From positions 76,595,974-76,659,973 of the forward strand of contig CM051025.1 in the NCBI GenBank assembly GCA_027627225.1: DNA of 64,000 nucleotides, in the 5' to 3' direction. Below, one piece after another: positions 12,896-25,300 of the stretch. This DNA is from Congeria kusceri. Lineage: Eukaryota; Mollusca; Bivalvia; Myida; Dreissenidae. Position numbers and translations under genes: made by a program. The notes beneath the pieces were generated by a model, which worked only from the letters and a program-made list of their open reading frames with translations, had not been told where the DNA came from and searched no databases. Positions within the stretch are counted from its first letter, which is position 1, and each line of letters opens with the position of its first letter.

Positions 12896-13129
12896 GTATT
12901 ACTACTGGTTGTCATTCGTGCATATGGCATCTATGACTTTTGAGCTCGAATTATCACGCAAAGTCACGGTTCAGTTCATGTTTAACTTGTATTTAATGAT
13001 GTTTTGCTGGTGCCTTTGAACCGGTCAATTCAACTTCTTTCTTTGGCGATTCGCACATAGGGCTAGGATTTTTATTGGAACAGCGTATAAGTCTTTATAT
13101 TATAAGTCTTGTCGAACATCTGACAATGT

Positions 13130-13461
13130 TTATTGACAATGTAAATCTGACGCAGAGGAAAATAATCTTCAAATCGGAAATTCTGGAGCTAACCATGTTT
13201 TTATTATATAACTGACACAAAGGAATATGAGGTTTGAATCTGAAACTTTGAATATGACCGTGTTTGTTTTAAGTGTATATCTGACAGAAAAAAATAAGAA
13301 CCTCAATGCGGAAACTTTGGCTGTTAAATGACTATTTTCAATAAATATCTCTAACAGAGGAATATGAATTCACATCGGAAATTTTGGATCTGACCTGTTT
13401 ACATGAATATTTAAATCAAGTCGGAAACATTGGATCTGACCAATTTCATTTTCATTTTCAG
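13130..13461 (+). repeat. Degenerate ~65-bp tandem array leading into an exon
   Basis: Four to five diverged units share a core like ctgacacagaggaatatgaa followed by cttcaaatcggaaactttgg. Cores lie near 13145, 13210, 13277 and 13345, with a partial one near 13418. The last full member of the series is the splice acceptor and first codons of the exon at 13462. Copies in the array have lost the reading frame. The paralogous gene 2 shows no such array before its equivalent exon. Confidence 0.65.
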
Positions 13462-16400
13462 TGTTTATCTCACACAGAGGAATATGAACTTCAAATCAGA
13501 AACTTCAAGATCGGCGCTCGCGTTCGAACACGGACGGATGCAGATCATGCCGATAGATATCAGCACGAAGTGGTGCATGTTTGCAATAGGAGCGTTGCGA
13601 AACAGTTGTTCCTGGAGTGAGTATTCGCGTGCAAAGACGCCTTAAAATACATAAAAAAAAATACCGGCAGTCCGTTCTTCATAAATGCGTTGCCTGTATT
13701 TATACTTCATCTCATTCAAGTTATGCTTGAGTTTAACAAAAAATCTATGAGGCATATACTTTGAAAACAGTTATTTGAACTGTGTGTGCGTATTAACTGT
13801 ATTTGAATACATCACTCGTTCTTGTATTTCAAGATATATCAAAGCACTACAATTGTTATATTGCAGTGAATACTAGACACACTCGAAAGAATATATTTCT
13901 TTTTTGTAACAGGAAAAACGATGTGTTAAAGTTTGTGGAGAAAAGAAATTTAGAATTTCAAAACAGGGATTCTGTACAAAGTATTTTCGATAGTGAAATA
14001 AGTCCACAGAAGCCCATACACTTGGTAAATATGTCTGCCTATCTGTGTGTGTGCTTTTCTGTTCGTCCATCCATTCGCTCGTCAATGCCAATCAGTATGT
14101 CTGTTTATCTGTCCATCTGAACTGTTTTTATTAACCGCATTGTCAAGTCTAAGCACACTTAATACGAAATACAAATGATCAAATTTGTCAAATACAGTTG
14201 TGTGCTTCGGTTTCCCCATGTACTACATAACTGCTTATGAATAAGTATTACATGAAGCATAAATAACGTTATGAAACTGCTTTACAATGTCCAAATATTG
14301 TTAAAATATTTCAGCAAGTGTCGCGTCGATCGAAACGCACCACAGAAGTTATGAATATCAGCAGTGGACTAGATATCAGAAGCTTCAGATTTCACAGTAA
14401 ATACTACGATAATACAGATGTGTTTTGTCAATCCATACAGAACATATTTCTATTGACTAGACTTAAACGCAATAATTTCTTTTTGGTCTATTATTGAGTG
14501 TTTGTTTTTGAACGATTCGTTCCTGAAGATACACATCGTATTTTGTACGTTTAGAAACACCAAAAAGTTATCTAGAACTCAGTACAATTTCTACCACTGT
14601 TAAACATATGATGATCATTGTTACAGAACATGTATTACATAAAGTATTATGAAAAGTTCATAAAACTGTTATCCGAAGTTCGAAGAAAGACTTTTCTAGA
14701 AAGCGTTTTAAATATGGCAACTACTATTTTGTACTTAAACAGGCCGCCTGGTGGCAGTTGAACCAGTTCCTACGTGGGAGGCCTACGTGAGGTACCATGT
14801 GATTGGAACCTCACAGTATCTGCAACTGAGGAAAGATAACGTGGTTTCGGCCGACCAGCTCGACCAGCTCGACGGCAATAACCCAGAAGTAGGTCACGCG
14901 CGTTTGAACACTATACCGTTTTATTGAAGGATCATATTCACAGACTGGCAAATTGACAATATCCAACCTATTTCGAACAGAAAGGTACCTTATATATATA
15001 TAACAGCAATATAGCAGCTATGGCCGAGAAATATATTTGCAAAAGTGTGTCATTTATGGATGAGTCATTCTAAAAGCGTATTAACGTTTTTCGTTGATTG
15101 TTTTATACTTGTGTCCTAATAATATTGAGTTACAACTACACAAAATGATGTGTGTCCGCCTGACTTCAGCTTAATGCGTGACATATGTTTGAAACAGAGG
15201 TCGTAGGTTGAAATTAAACAATGTTAAAAATAAGTTTAAAATATTCGTGTGGTCATTGGGCCATCATGATCATAAGCTAGAATAACAGACACTGTTTACA
15301 AAGCACGCTTTTGTTGATGAAATACATTTACCTATGTATGTTGAAACCACAGTAGGTATATACATTGTACAGCAACCGTCAGCCGATGACATATTTCTTT
15401 CAATATATATTTCTGCAGAACGGCAATTCATGGACATACATGAAAATTTCAGCCTGGCGAAAGTTTATAGATGCACTATCGATTAATGTCATGAAATACA
15501 ATACTGCAATATAATATGTTGCGTGCTTTTTTCTAATATTTGTTCAATATTTTCTTTGAGATGTGCTATATACTTTGCGCCAAATAAAGAACATAGACGG
15601 CACAATTTACAAGACCATTCAAATTGGTAACAACAATGGCAAATGGCTGACAGTCAATGGACAGGCAATCACTATTGGGGTAAGTTAATTTAAGTTGTAA
15701 TAACACACAAGTTTGACCAATTTTCAGGAGCTGGAGATTGTTGTCACAGAAACTCCATTGCTTGTCATTCATTTTATCACTTGTAGTGGCGTATGCTAAA
15801 CACACGGTGTCAAACTCCTCACAGTGGTCTCCCTGGCTGCGCTTCTTTGGTCCCTGCCCCCCACATTTTGTATTGCAGATTTAAAAACAATATTTATGAA
15901 CGTTTGGTATTGCGTTTTTGTTCATATTTTTGCATGGGGTCAACTAAAATATAAGCGTTTGTTACAGCAGCATTGCGTTTTTACCCATTTACTTAAAATT
16001 GATCACTAGTGATTTTAAACAAACGAAAGAGAAAGCAGCGAGCACTTTTGAAAAATTCTGCTTCTTTCCAGTAAAGATTCATAATTAACCTAAAACATCC
16101 CATAGAGTGGTATATAAAAATATGAAAACAAATGATGTTTTTGTTTTTGTTGCTTTAATTTTTTTCTAAAATTAAGTTTTCTTTTATTCTAGGCGGATGC
16201 AACACAGTTCGGAATCGAAAAGAATGGAAACAACGTTAAACTGACCTACAATGGTACGTGTTTTAACAAATATCGCTATGCAGATTAAACAATGGCAACT
16301 ATTTGGGGCAATGCTAGAATTATGTTAACTTAAAATGTTCATAATGATGCAAACAAAGTTAACATGCTCAGTTCTACAGTAATATTTGTGCTTATGCAAA

Positions 16401-16628
16401 AAGTAATTATATTGTTCCGGGTACAGACCAAAGCATATGTACACTATGTACGCTCTGTGTAACGCTGTATGCGATGTTGTTTCGGGACAATACATTGCAT
16501 TCGATGAAAAACATAGGAGGTTAGTATTGATTTCCGAGGACCAGACACGACAAGAGCATTTTAAGTACCAATTCGCTGAGATCCCCGTTGAAGATGGCGA
16601 TCTTGAAGGCAAAGGCGGTCGAGTGTAA
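13462..16628 (+). CDS. Gene 1 of a convergent paralogous pair: unknown protein, beta-trefoil-like C-terminal half
   Basis: Seven exons: 13462-13616, 13913-14024, 14315-14396, 14743-14888, 15590-15679, 16193-16253 and 16486-16628 (TAA stop). All introns start GT. Frame stays open across joins, and each exon has a counterpart in gene 2 at 22.3-27.0 kb. Exon 1 encodes EEYELQIRNFKIGARVRTR and SVAKQLFLE; exon 2 FDSEISPQKPIHL; exon 3 a basic segment with NISSGLDIR. The C-terminal half has three similar segments, GTSQYLQLRKDNVVSAD, NGKWLTVNGQAITIGAD and GQYIAFDEKHRRLVLISED, the kind of threefold pattern expected of a beta-trefoil (inference). It ends EIPVEDGDLEGKGGRV. No membrane segment is evident. 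The start codon is missing: exon 1 begins at a splice acceptor, so at least one exon lies upstream. The acceptor of the last exon reads GG instead of AG (16484-16485), so this copy may be damaged. I do not recognise the family. Confidence 0.75.
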
Positions 16629-17512
16629 TACTAAAGCAGCAGCCGTGACCAGTTGCACATATACGTGTTAATACATTGTCATTTGTAATCTATGCCTTTA
16701 AAATCAAAACAAGTCATGTTTAAAGAATAATTCATAATCTATTACGAATTGTTGTTTGTTTGTTCAAAACATTGCACTTAAACCGGTTAAAGGGATTTCT
16801 TCACGTTGAAAGGTCAGTAGTACACGTACTGGATAAATATACATTCAATCTAATCTTTACCTGAGGTATGTAGGAAATTGTAGAGTAATATCAATACCAA
16901 ACACTAAACATAACAACAAATAATTTCGTCATTCGAAAATAATTTGAGAGTGAAGATTCCGTACGGACGCACAGGCCGACAGAGATACATTTCTATAAGC
17001 AGCCGCATAGGGTAGCAGTTACAGATATAAAATTTAATATAATTGTGTGCCATATTCTTTATTATTGCATAGGAACGCGTCAGCTATCGTGTGGGGACGT
17101 TTTTGGCAGACTTGTTTTAGTGACTTGAAACTTGAAGAAATGCCAACATGTAATCTTACTTTAATGTATAGCTCGTATTCTATGGTAAATGAATAAACAT
17201 GTCACATGGAAGGCAGACGGTGTTGTTAGCTACTGAAAATGTCAAATGTAGTGTTTTTTTGTCAAGATTCCCGGAAATTTATTTTAATGATTGCACTGTT
17301 ACATGCTTCCATAGATATTGGTGAAACTACCGAACTTAGCAAAAATCATTTAAACTACAATGTCGTGTTGAATGAATATGCCTCAGTATTATCGCTAAAA
17401 CGTTGTTCTTAATGCTCTTGACAGCATTCAGTTGTAAGGCATAATTATATGTTATGAATTGAAACATACAAACCTACAGCTTTCTTTATTATAATTACTT
17501 ATCTGACCTTAG
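16629..17512 (+). other. Probable 3' UTR of gene 1, then unassigned AT-rich sequence
   Basis: No canonical AATAAA lies within the first 150 bp after the stop. One occurs near 17192 (gaataaacatg). Nothing else is recognisable. Confidence 0.35.
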
Positions 17513-17539
17513 GTGGCAGATATGGAACACTCGCCGAAG
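17513..17539 (+). other. Possible micro-exon between the paired genes
   Basis: A 27-nt segment lies between an acceptor (atctgaccttag) and a donor (gtgggt). In one phase it reads GRYGTLAE and can join the segment at 19083 to give GWFKVKNSHRLAAF; in another it reads VADMEHSPK. Coding status is uncertain. Confidence 0.2.
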
Positions 17540-19082
17540 GTGGGTGTAATGACAATGTATCTTTTGCACAACATTAAGAACCGTCCCCATTTACAACCAC
17601 AAGACCGAGATGTTTTCCTTGAAACGTCTCATAAAATTACACTTTTGTAACAAACACCTTTCTTCATGCAATTATCTAGTTAAACGAAAAACTTATGTTA
17701 CTCACACATGTATGTCCATGACTGTACCTAAATAATTGTTAATCATTAATCACTAGATTATATCCTAATTGTAATCAAATTATTTAGAGAAATTACAAAA
17801 CACTTTTAGTTATTATTTTTATTGAAAGGTATGGTCATGATGCGTAAAAAACAGTTATGTTGTTGCTCCAGTGTCCAACCACTCTAACCATTCAGTAACT
17901 AAACTGAAATGTATTTGAAAGATGTATTCTATGTCCTTATTTAATGTCATATATTGTTTAACTGTTAACCAAGTATGACAAAATACGGTCAAGCGTCTCT
18001 TCTCACGGTGAATATTCGTAGACTAAATCATATAGAAATGGGGATATATTCTAAAAACATCTCAAGTTTATCTTAACATATTTTAACTTACGTTCAATTT
18101 TTTTAAGGTAAAATTTTTTAAACTACAAATACATTAATGATTCCAATTACAGTTAAGTAAATAGTAGTTTATAATAAATTAACTACTATTAGTAAACAGT
18201 TAGCAAAATTTACATGGAATAAAATGCTTAAATGACGATTTTAAAGCTAAGATTAAGATTTCACTTAAGATGTTTCTGGAATACGAGCCCTGTCCTTTTG
18301 TCCTGTTCATTGTATGTTTCTGACATCTTACTACATCACGTATAATCAACAATAAAAATAAAAGAAGCATTTACACAACTTAGTTAAAGTTATTTACATG
18401 CAATGGTTATTGACATCAACTATACACATTGATAAACGTGGACTGGTACTGAACGTTAAAATTATCGAAGCATGGTTTTATCTTTACTGCAGGAAACAAG
18501 CAACGTGTACACGGACATGGTTTTCGTCTGTATGCCATAAAAAAGACGTTACTGTTTCTTTTTTTTCTTTCTTTTTTTTCTTTTTTGTCATTCCAATTTT
18601 ATTTATTTTCAAACCACAATGTACATATTACATCAAATCAGTTTACAGTACAAAGTGTGTTTTACAAAGAAAAAAATATAATAAACGTTCCTAAAGTCTG
18701 CGTCCTGTACAGAGATTACAGATGTCTAGGTCATGCTCATCAATTAAGATAAGTCATGTCGCAAATTGAATTACAGAGATAGGAACGAAACCATCACAAT
18801 AAGAGATAAGTCCAATTTAAGAAAAATGAAACAGCCGGCAACACAACAAGATAAAACCTTAAACACATCTTAATTTAGGCAAGACACAAATTTTCAGTGC
18901 AACACAGAACAATACTCACATTCCGACACAAAACATCTACATAATTAAAACTGGGGTCACTGCGAAGTATTTGGGGTTTGCAATATTTTACAACTAAATA
19001 CAAATGATCCTCTTCGCATTTTATTCAAATAAAATTGTAATAAAGTGTAATATTACTTCAATTGATTCATTATTTAATTACA
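17540..19082. other. Unassigned AT-rich intergenic sequence
   Basis: Contains a pyrimidine-rich tract at 18558-18590 and no gene I can support. The frame at 18398-18694 is carried by the T-rich tract. Confidence 0.4.
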
Positions 19083-19203
19083 GGATGGTTTAAGGTTAAA
19101 AACAGCCATAGACTTGCAGCTTTCTGTGGCACGATGGAATGTAGTTAACACGGATATCAGCAACGGCCATGCTTCTTCACAATATTTCAAGACCGAGCAC
19201 TAA
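19083..19203 (+). other. Possible orphan terminal exon between the paired genes
   Basis: GC-richer sequence after a good acceptor (tttaattacag). In one phase it is open for 40 codons (starting DGLRLKTAIDLQLSVARW) to a TAA at 19201-19203. In another it gives WFKVKNSHRLAAFCGTMECS and a stop. It may be a remnant of a third family member or an alternative 3' end of gene 1. I see no decisive similarity to either paralogue. Confidence 0.25.
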
Positions 19204-19564
19204 ATGGTATATATCCCATAAGACGAACGACTGACCGACAAGGCGGCTATATGCTCCACAAAATGTTTAAGGGAAGCCCAAAATGAGTTGAATATATCGC
19301 AGAAAGTAGCTCTACATGGATACAGCTCGCGATATTAACTGAAGAAAAATATTTGTTGCATACCTTACTCTTCGAAATTCTTCTCAATTATAGGTGAATC
19401 ACTCTGTTTATTTAAAAATGACATCATGTTGTTTATTCACTGTGACAGTCACTGATAACCCACATTTTACGTTGATGTGAAATAGGCATTGGGTTTTACG
19501 TGCGGAATGTAACCGAGTTTCTAATGTAAATTTAGGACTGGTTTCCCATGATATATAAAACATA

Positions 19565-19760
19565 TAACTTAAAGGACCTGTTCACAGATTGACGAATTCA
19601 CAATTTTTGTTCTAATGTTGAAATCTGTTAAGTTAAGACACTTAATGGCATACTTCAAAGTACAACTGTGATCACAAATGACTTCGAGATAGACGTGTTA
19701 ACTTGTAGATAAGTAGGAAAAAAGATAAGAAGGAACAAATATAAGAAGGAACAAAGTATT
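19565..19760 (+). repeat. Dispersed repeat fragment (ttcacagattg-type)
   Basis: The opening aaaggacctgttcacagatt recurs in related form near 14921 (aaggatcatattcacagact), 21940 (agggatctattcacagatta) and 28275 (aaagggacagtttcacagtt). This indicates a dispersed family with a common end. Boundaries and type are not resolved. Confidence 0.45.
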
Positions 19761-20007
19761 GTCAACATATCCGGAACTTCGACTTCAGCGAGAGTTAGAT
19801 AACGAAGAAATGGGCCCCGGATGTTACATATTTGCCTCTTTTTACACTAAAATGTTTTAAACTACTAAATATTGATGATATGTTTCACATTTTACCATAT
19901 TGTAAACATAAATCATTGGAATTCACATAGAACATTTGGCCTGAAATTTGCACTTACGTACAATTTAAGTTAAGATTTCCCTTCGGAGCTTTGTGAATAC
20001 CGGCCCA

Positions 20008-20273
20008 GGGCCCGTATTCAACAACCTATTCTTAGATTTAAGTCTAATAATAACGAATATTCTTGAAACCGTATAATCACATAACGCTGTAAATTTGAAT
20101 CTTATTTGGTATTCGACCATTTTTATTTCTGCATTCTTTATTTAAAACGATTTGTTATTGACGTTACCAACATTGGTACCCAGCATATCTGCGAATGCAG
20201 ACGTATATTTTCTCGAATCTAAGTCTGTTCTTTTTATTCTTAAGTCTAAGAATGGGTTGGCGAATAAAGGCCC
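20008..20273. mobile_element. MITE-like element with inverted terminal repeats
   Basis: The left end gggcccgtattcaacaacct followed by attcttagatttaagtct is mirrored at the right end, whose reverse complement starts gggcctttattcgccaaccc and continues attcttagacttaag. The interior (~190 bp) is AT-rich and non-coding. Size and ends fit a non-autonomous DNA transposon. The superfamily is not clear and I could not fix the target-site duplication. Confidence 0.65.
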
Positions 20274-21464
20274 AGCTGTATTTTATAAGCTTATTAAAAT
20301 TTTCTAAAAATGTACGAATTTCTAATAAGTTATGTTGTTGTTTTTTACATAGAATAAAGGATGTGGCTATTGAAAACGTTGGGATTGTTTCGCAAAAATG
20401 TCTTAAGTCTGCATTTTATATCGTATAGTGATATTTTGTTATGTTCTGCCCCATGGATTCATAAATAAATAGTTTTTCTATTTTTTCTGGTTTGTTATCT
20501 CCTATACATCGACATAATCATTTCATGTAAAAATCTATATTGTTCCATAAAATAAATTTCAGCATAACACACGTTTTGTATTAAGTTTTAATTACAAAAT
20601 AAGTTTCGACTGTACAGCCGAATATATTATATATATGTTCACTCGACAACTGGATGAGGTCATACAAAAAATGTTTTAAGCAAAACACATTAATTATTTT
20701 TTGTTGATTTCTTCGTCATTTGAGTTTTTCTTTCATTATTTTATGACATCCATCTGCTAATTGTTGTTTTTAGTAAAAATTTTATATAAACAATCATACA
20801 TATAAACTCTTATAAGAGATTAAATTAAAATTTCGCCACTGAATACTTGTATAAGACAATATTTAAATGCATTTCAAATAGCAAGAATATAAAACAAAGT
20901 ACCGGTAATGACCTACCGAGCACGGGCACTTCCAATTCCACATTTTAATGTATCACGATACCAATGTTTGATTCATTGGAATGTTAACTGTGTTAAATAT
21001 TCAAGTGTAAATGGCCCAAGCGCCAGTTCTCTTCCTATTTAAAAGTGTAGGCAAGCTATCAGCCTACCACGCACGTTATAATTAGGGATGCAACGAGTAC
21101 CCAAAAAATACCCGCATTCTCGATTCCATAAAAATTAACTCGAGTTCGGTTCCTCATTAGAAAATTCGGGTCGGGTCGGGTATTAAAATTATAGTGTAAT
21201 TCAACCTTTTAATCATCGTCATCTTTCTTAAACTCAGACGTGCCAATACATTACATGGTACTAATACCATTTTAACTTATCAACTTTGGAAATAAATGAA
21301 CCCAGCCTGCGGCAAAGCTAATTCTGTAGTAGACGGTCTTATAATGATAATATTGTAAAAAAAAACAATCGTCTGTACAGTTTATGGCAACATTCCGGAG
21401 TTCCGGAGACTACAAAACACACCCGAAACGACAAGTAGCGCACAGATTTCCAAAAGATCTGAAG
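20274..21464. other. Unassigned AT-rich sequence
   Basis: No exon with matching splice sites and no repeat identifiable from this window. Confidence 0.35.
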
Positions 21465-21527
21465 TTGTTTAGCGACGCGGTTAATTAGTGTCAGCCTCTC
21501 ACGCCGAGGACCCGGGTTCAAGCCCCC
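21465..21527 (+). repeat. tRNA-Glu-like fragment (SINE head or tRNA pseudogene)
   Basis: It has a 5-bp anticodon-type stem and loop reading cctctcacgccgagg (CTC, Glu type), followed by a clear B box in cccgggttcaagcccc. The D arm (gacgcggttaattagtg) is poorly formed and no acceptor stem closes. Confidence 0.45.
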
Positions 21528-22325
21528 AGAAGGTACGTGGGCATTTTACGGTTACAAAATTGTTTGTACGACTTTTTTCCAATATATTTCAGGTAATTTT
21601 TTAAAGAGAAATCTGTCAATGAACGAAAAACAAAGGTTTTAAATTATTATTAATCTTTTGTTTCAGTCGACTATTGGACACGTCGAATCAACGTCGCCTT
21701 GTGCGATTAGATTACTACATGGTTGCGTTATTTAATATGTGAGCTCTCTTTTGCACGTAAAGTTTGTTTATGGCCTCAACGGACGAATACATGCGCAATT
21801 AATGCGAAACAAAATAATAGTTGTTATTTTTTTATTAAACAAGATAATTATAAAGAAATGTTGCTTCATCGTTAATAAAATAACACAATGAATAATAATG
21901 AATAATAATGTGTATGCCTTGTATCATGATAGCAGTTTTAAGGGATCTATTCACAGATTATCGAAATAAGAATTGAAAACATTTTGACACATGTTACAAA
22001 AATAAAAGAATAGTAAAGGAGCAAAATGACATTGCTGATTTAAGAAATAAGTTTTGCATTATCGTTGTTTATCGGCTAATGAACAACTATTTGGAGTTTG
22101 GATGCGTATGAATTAAACCACGAGGGCTCATAATAATTCGTAGTTACAACATGTTTCCCTGATACCGGTTAAAGTACTGTAACAGCGTTTTGTAGAAACA
22201 AACAACAAGCCCTTTATTCACAAAAGCGCATAAACTATATTCACAAAATAACACATTAAACGATTAGTGAACAAATGTAAATGACAACATAAATAAACAC
22301 GTATATGTTCAAATGGCCATAACCA
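21528..22325 (-). other. Probable 3' UTR of gene 2 and AT-rich spacer
   Basis: On the minus strand an AATAAA (plus-strand TTTATT at about 22213-22218) lies about 110 nt after the gene 2 stop codon, in a good place for a poly-A signal. Beyond it lies a dispersed-repeat scrap near 21940. Confidence 0.45.
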
Positions 22326-25300
22326 CTACCTCAGTCTATCACACCGCCCATCAATGTCATCAAGATCGCCATCTTCAACAGGGATCTCTAAGAACTTCAG
22401 TCTAAACCTTTGTCGTGACTGGTCCTTGGAAATCATTACCAGTGTCCCTAGTTGTATATCAAACGCGATGTATTGGCCTGAAAATAACACCGAGTACAAC
22501 ACAAAGCTTACATCATCGTTGTTAGCTTGTTTGTTAGCTTGAACAATGAATGTATGTTATATCTTTACTCATATGCACAATTGCTGAGGTAATGAAATGT
22601 ATGTTTGTACAATTTCGAAAACAATAGAAATATTTAAACACATCAGACTATTTACATAAAGAATTACCACTGCATAATTACTTAGGTAATCTAATGTTTG
22701 CATGTTTGTATCATTACGAAAACTTTATGACTATTTAAGCACATCAAACTTATAACATGACCATAGTGACTGACCATTTTTTAAATGTGTGTACATTTGT
22801 GTTATAATGAATTCTAAACACATACCGTTGTATGTAAATGTTACGTTGTCTCCCTTCTTGATAACTTCGAAATGCGTTGGTGCCGCCTATAAAAAGAAGG
22901 CTGTATCTTAATTTAAAAAAATCCATTACAGCTACACAAACAAGAAGATAATTTAGCTGCTTTGTTATCTCTTTATCCGTGTATGCTAATATTTTGTATT
23001 CAGTTATTTATTAATAATCACCAAGTATTTCAGTGAAAAAAATCGTTTGAAAAGCCTCCTAAAATACAGTATGTAACTAGCCTTACGTACATTTTAAATG
23101 AAATAATACAAGTAACAGACGAAATGGTTTATGAAAATAAACGTTTTGCCTTAAGCTGTTTAAATAAATAATTAATTTTGCAATTGATGTTTCGGCGTAT
23201 GAATATAATACAATCAATTTAAACGATATGGATCATTGCATTTTGCGGCACGTGTTTCGATAACTACAATGAATAGAATGAATAACACCCTATGGAGTTT
23301 CTACAAACAACTGAATATCCTAGTTGAATAACCATATTTTCAACATCTATTCAGAAATGGAATATATCTACAAAATAAGTTCTATGTTGATAAATACTTT
23401 TTCAAGATGGACAAATTTTTTCAGATTAAGTAAAAGATATAACAAATAATATATCCCATGTCAGTAAAAACACTGGTGTTTTTTATTTTGTTCAAATGGA
23501 ACGTGAGAAAAGCTATCATCAGCCGCAACCAAAACTGCCAGAATGCTTATTCTGTTATTCTGACTTACCCCAACCGTGATTGTCCTTCCTTCCACTTTCA
23601 GCCATTGACCACCATTGCGCCCAATTTGAATTGTTGTGCACAGTTTATCGTCTATGATCTTTATTTGACGTAATGTATATAATACATCTAAAAGAAAATA
23701 TTAAGCAGTTGTAAAACACGCAGCCTTTGATATAGCGACATTAGCATTTCAGTGTTGCTCTGTATATTTCTATGACACAGATCTAGAAACTACAACATTT
23801 TGATCAAGATCCTGATCTATCGCGTTAAGCACTATGTAAGGCGGATATGCTAACAACGAAAAGCGATATAAGCGCTTTAAAGTTTACTCGCATTAACAGA
23901 TATTTGTTCGTAAACAACGCAATAATTGAAATATAGGCCTAATTCCGAAGTGATGTATTGAATGTACATTTCTTTCTGAAATATTTTAGAAAGTCCCAAT
24001 TTGACAATCTTTGAGCTGGCCCCTTTCAATATGTTATATAAATATATCTATATGAAAACGATAAAAAGTCCTGCCATTGAAATTATTTTTTGTTCAATGA
24101 AAGTCATGACAGTTATAACTTACTGTCTTGGTCGTTCCCGTCCAGCTCGTCTGCCGAAATCAGGTTGTTATCCTTCAATTGCAGGTACTGCGTTGTGCCT
24201 GTCACCTGATACATCACGTGGTCCTTTACCGTAGCAACGGGTTTAACTGCCACCAGTCGTTCTGTTGCGTAGAAGTAAATTTTTACAACGCATTCCAGGA
24301 AAAGTCTCTTTCTATTTGTTATTACGGTTATATGGACTTTTCTTGATACATTATATAATTAATTTTATATAACTAGATCTATAGTCATATTTATAAATAT
24401 GTATTACAACGATATATATTTATTGCAATATAACGATGAACTGTAATTGTTCAAGTTATATCAATAACTTTCAGTTCTGTTCTAATATTGTTTTTATCAT
24501 AGTTAATTATAGTTTTAATGCATCTTGACAAACGTATATACATGTCGTCATAAAGCAAACACTCTAATACAGATCGAATGAAGTCAGAGTGTACAATTAC
24601 AGTTTATGGAAATATGCTATTTAGTTCTTGACAAAAATCTGCCGAAAAAACGCAATATTTACTTGAAAAAGTGGCGTCACGGATCTCTAAGCCACTGCTA
24701 ATATTAAGTACTTCTGACCGTTTCTTTGATGGTCGCAGCACGCTCTGAAATAGTTGGATTGCAACTTTGAGCATCGTATAATACGTCTTCCATTGACATT
24801 GAAGGAGTACAGTGTTGTATCACTTATAAGATCTGTATATAACACATTTTTTAATAACACTATATTTATAGGATATGTATATAACATACTTTTTAATCAA
24901 CACTGCCATGCATATGACATTTACGTGTAGAGATTAATATTTTAAGATAAAAAAGAAACTGGAAGTTCTTTTTTGTTTCGCTAGCATTTTAGAAGCTGCA
25001 TTTAACTGTTAATTAAACACACAATTCACCGACACACTGACAGACGGACTCACCAAGTGTACCGGTTTCTGTGGACTTATTTCTTCTTTTTCGAAGATAG
25101 TCTTTACAAAGGCCCTGTCGTGGCACTCTAAAAGTGTTTTCTCTACGCACTTTAATACATCATGTTTTCTGTTACAAATAAAACAAATAAATTGGTATGG
25201 TTAATCTAGTTAAAGCAACACAATGAACAACAAAACAAAACGCATATACATTTTTGCTAATCTTGTATATAGTATAGACAGTTTTTCTCAACTGTCAAAA

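Noticed and set aside
16325..16612. Minus frame starting MPSRSPSSTGIS (and its twin at 22354)
   Set aside because: Antisense shadows of the conserved last exons of genes 1 and 2.
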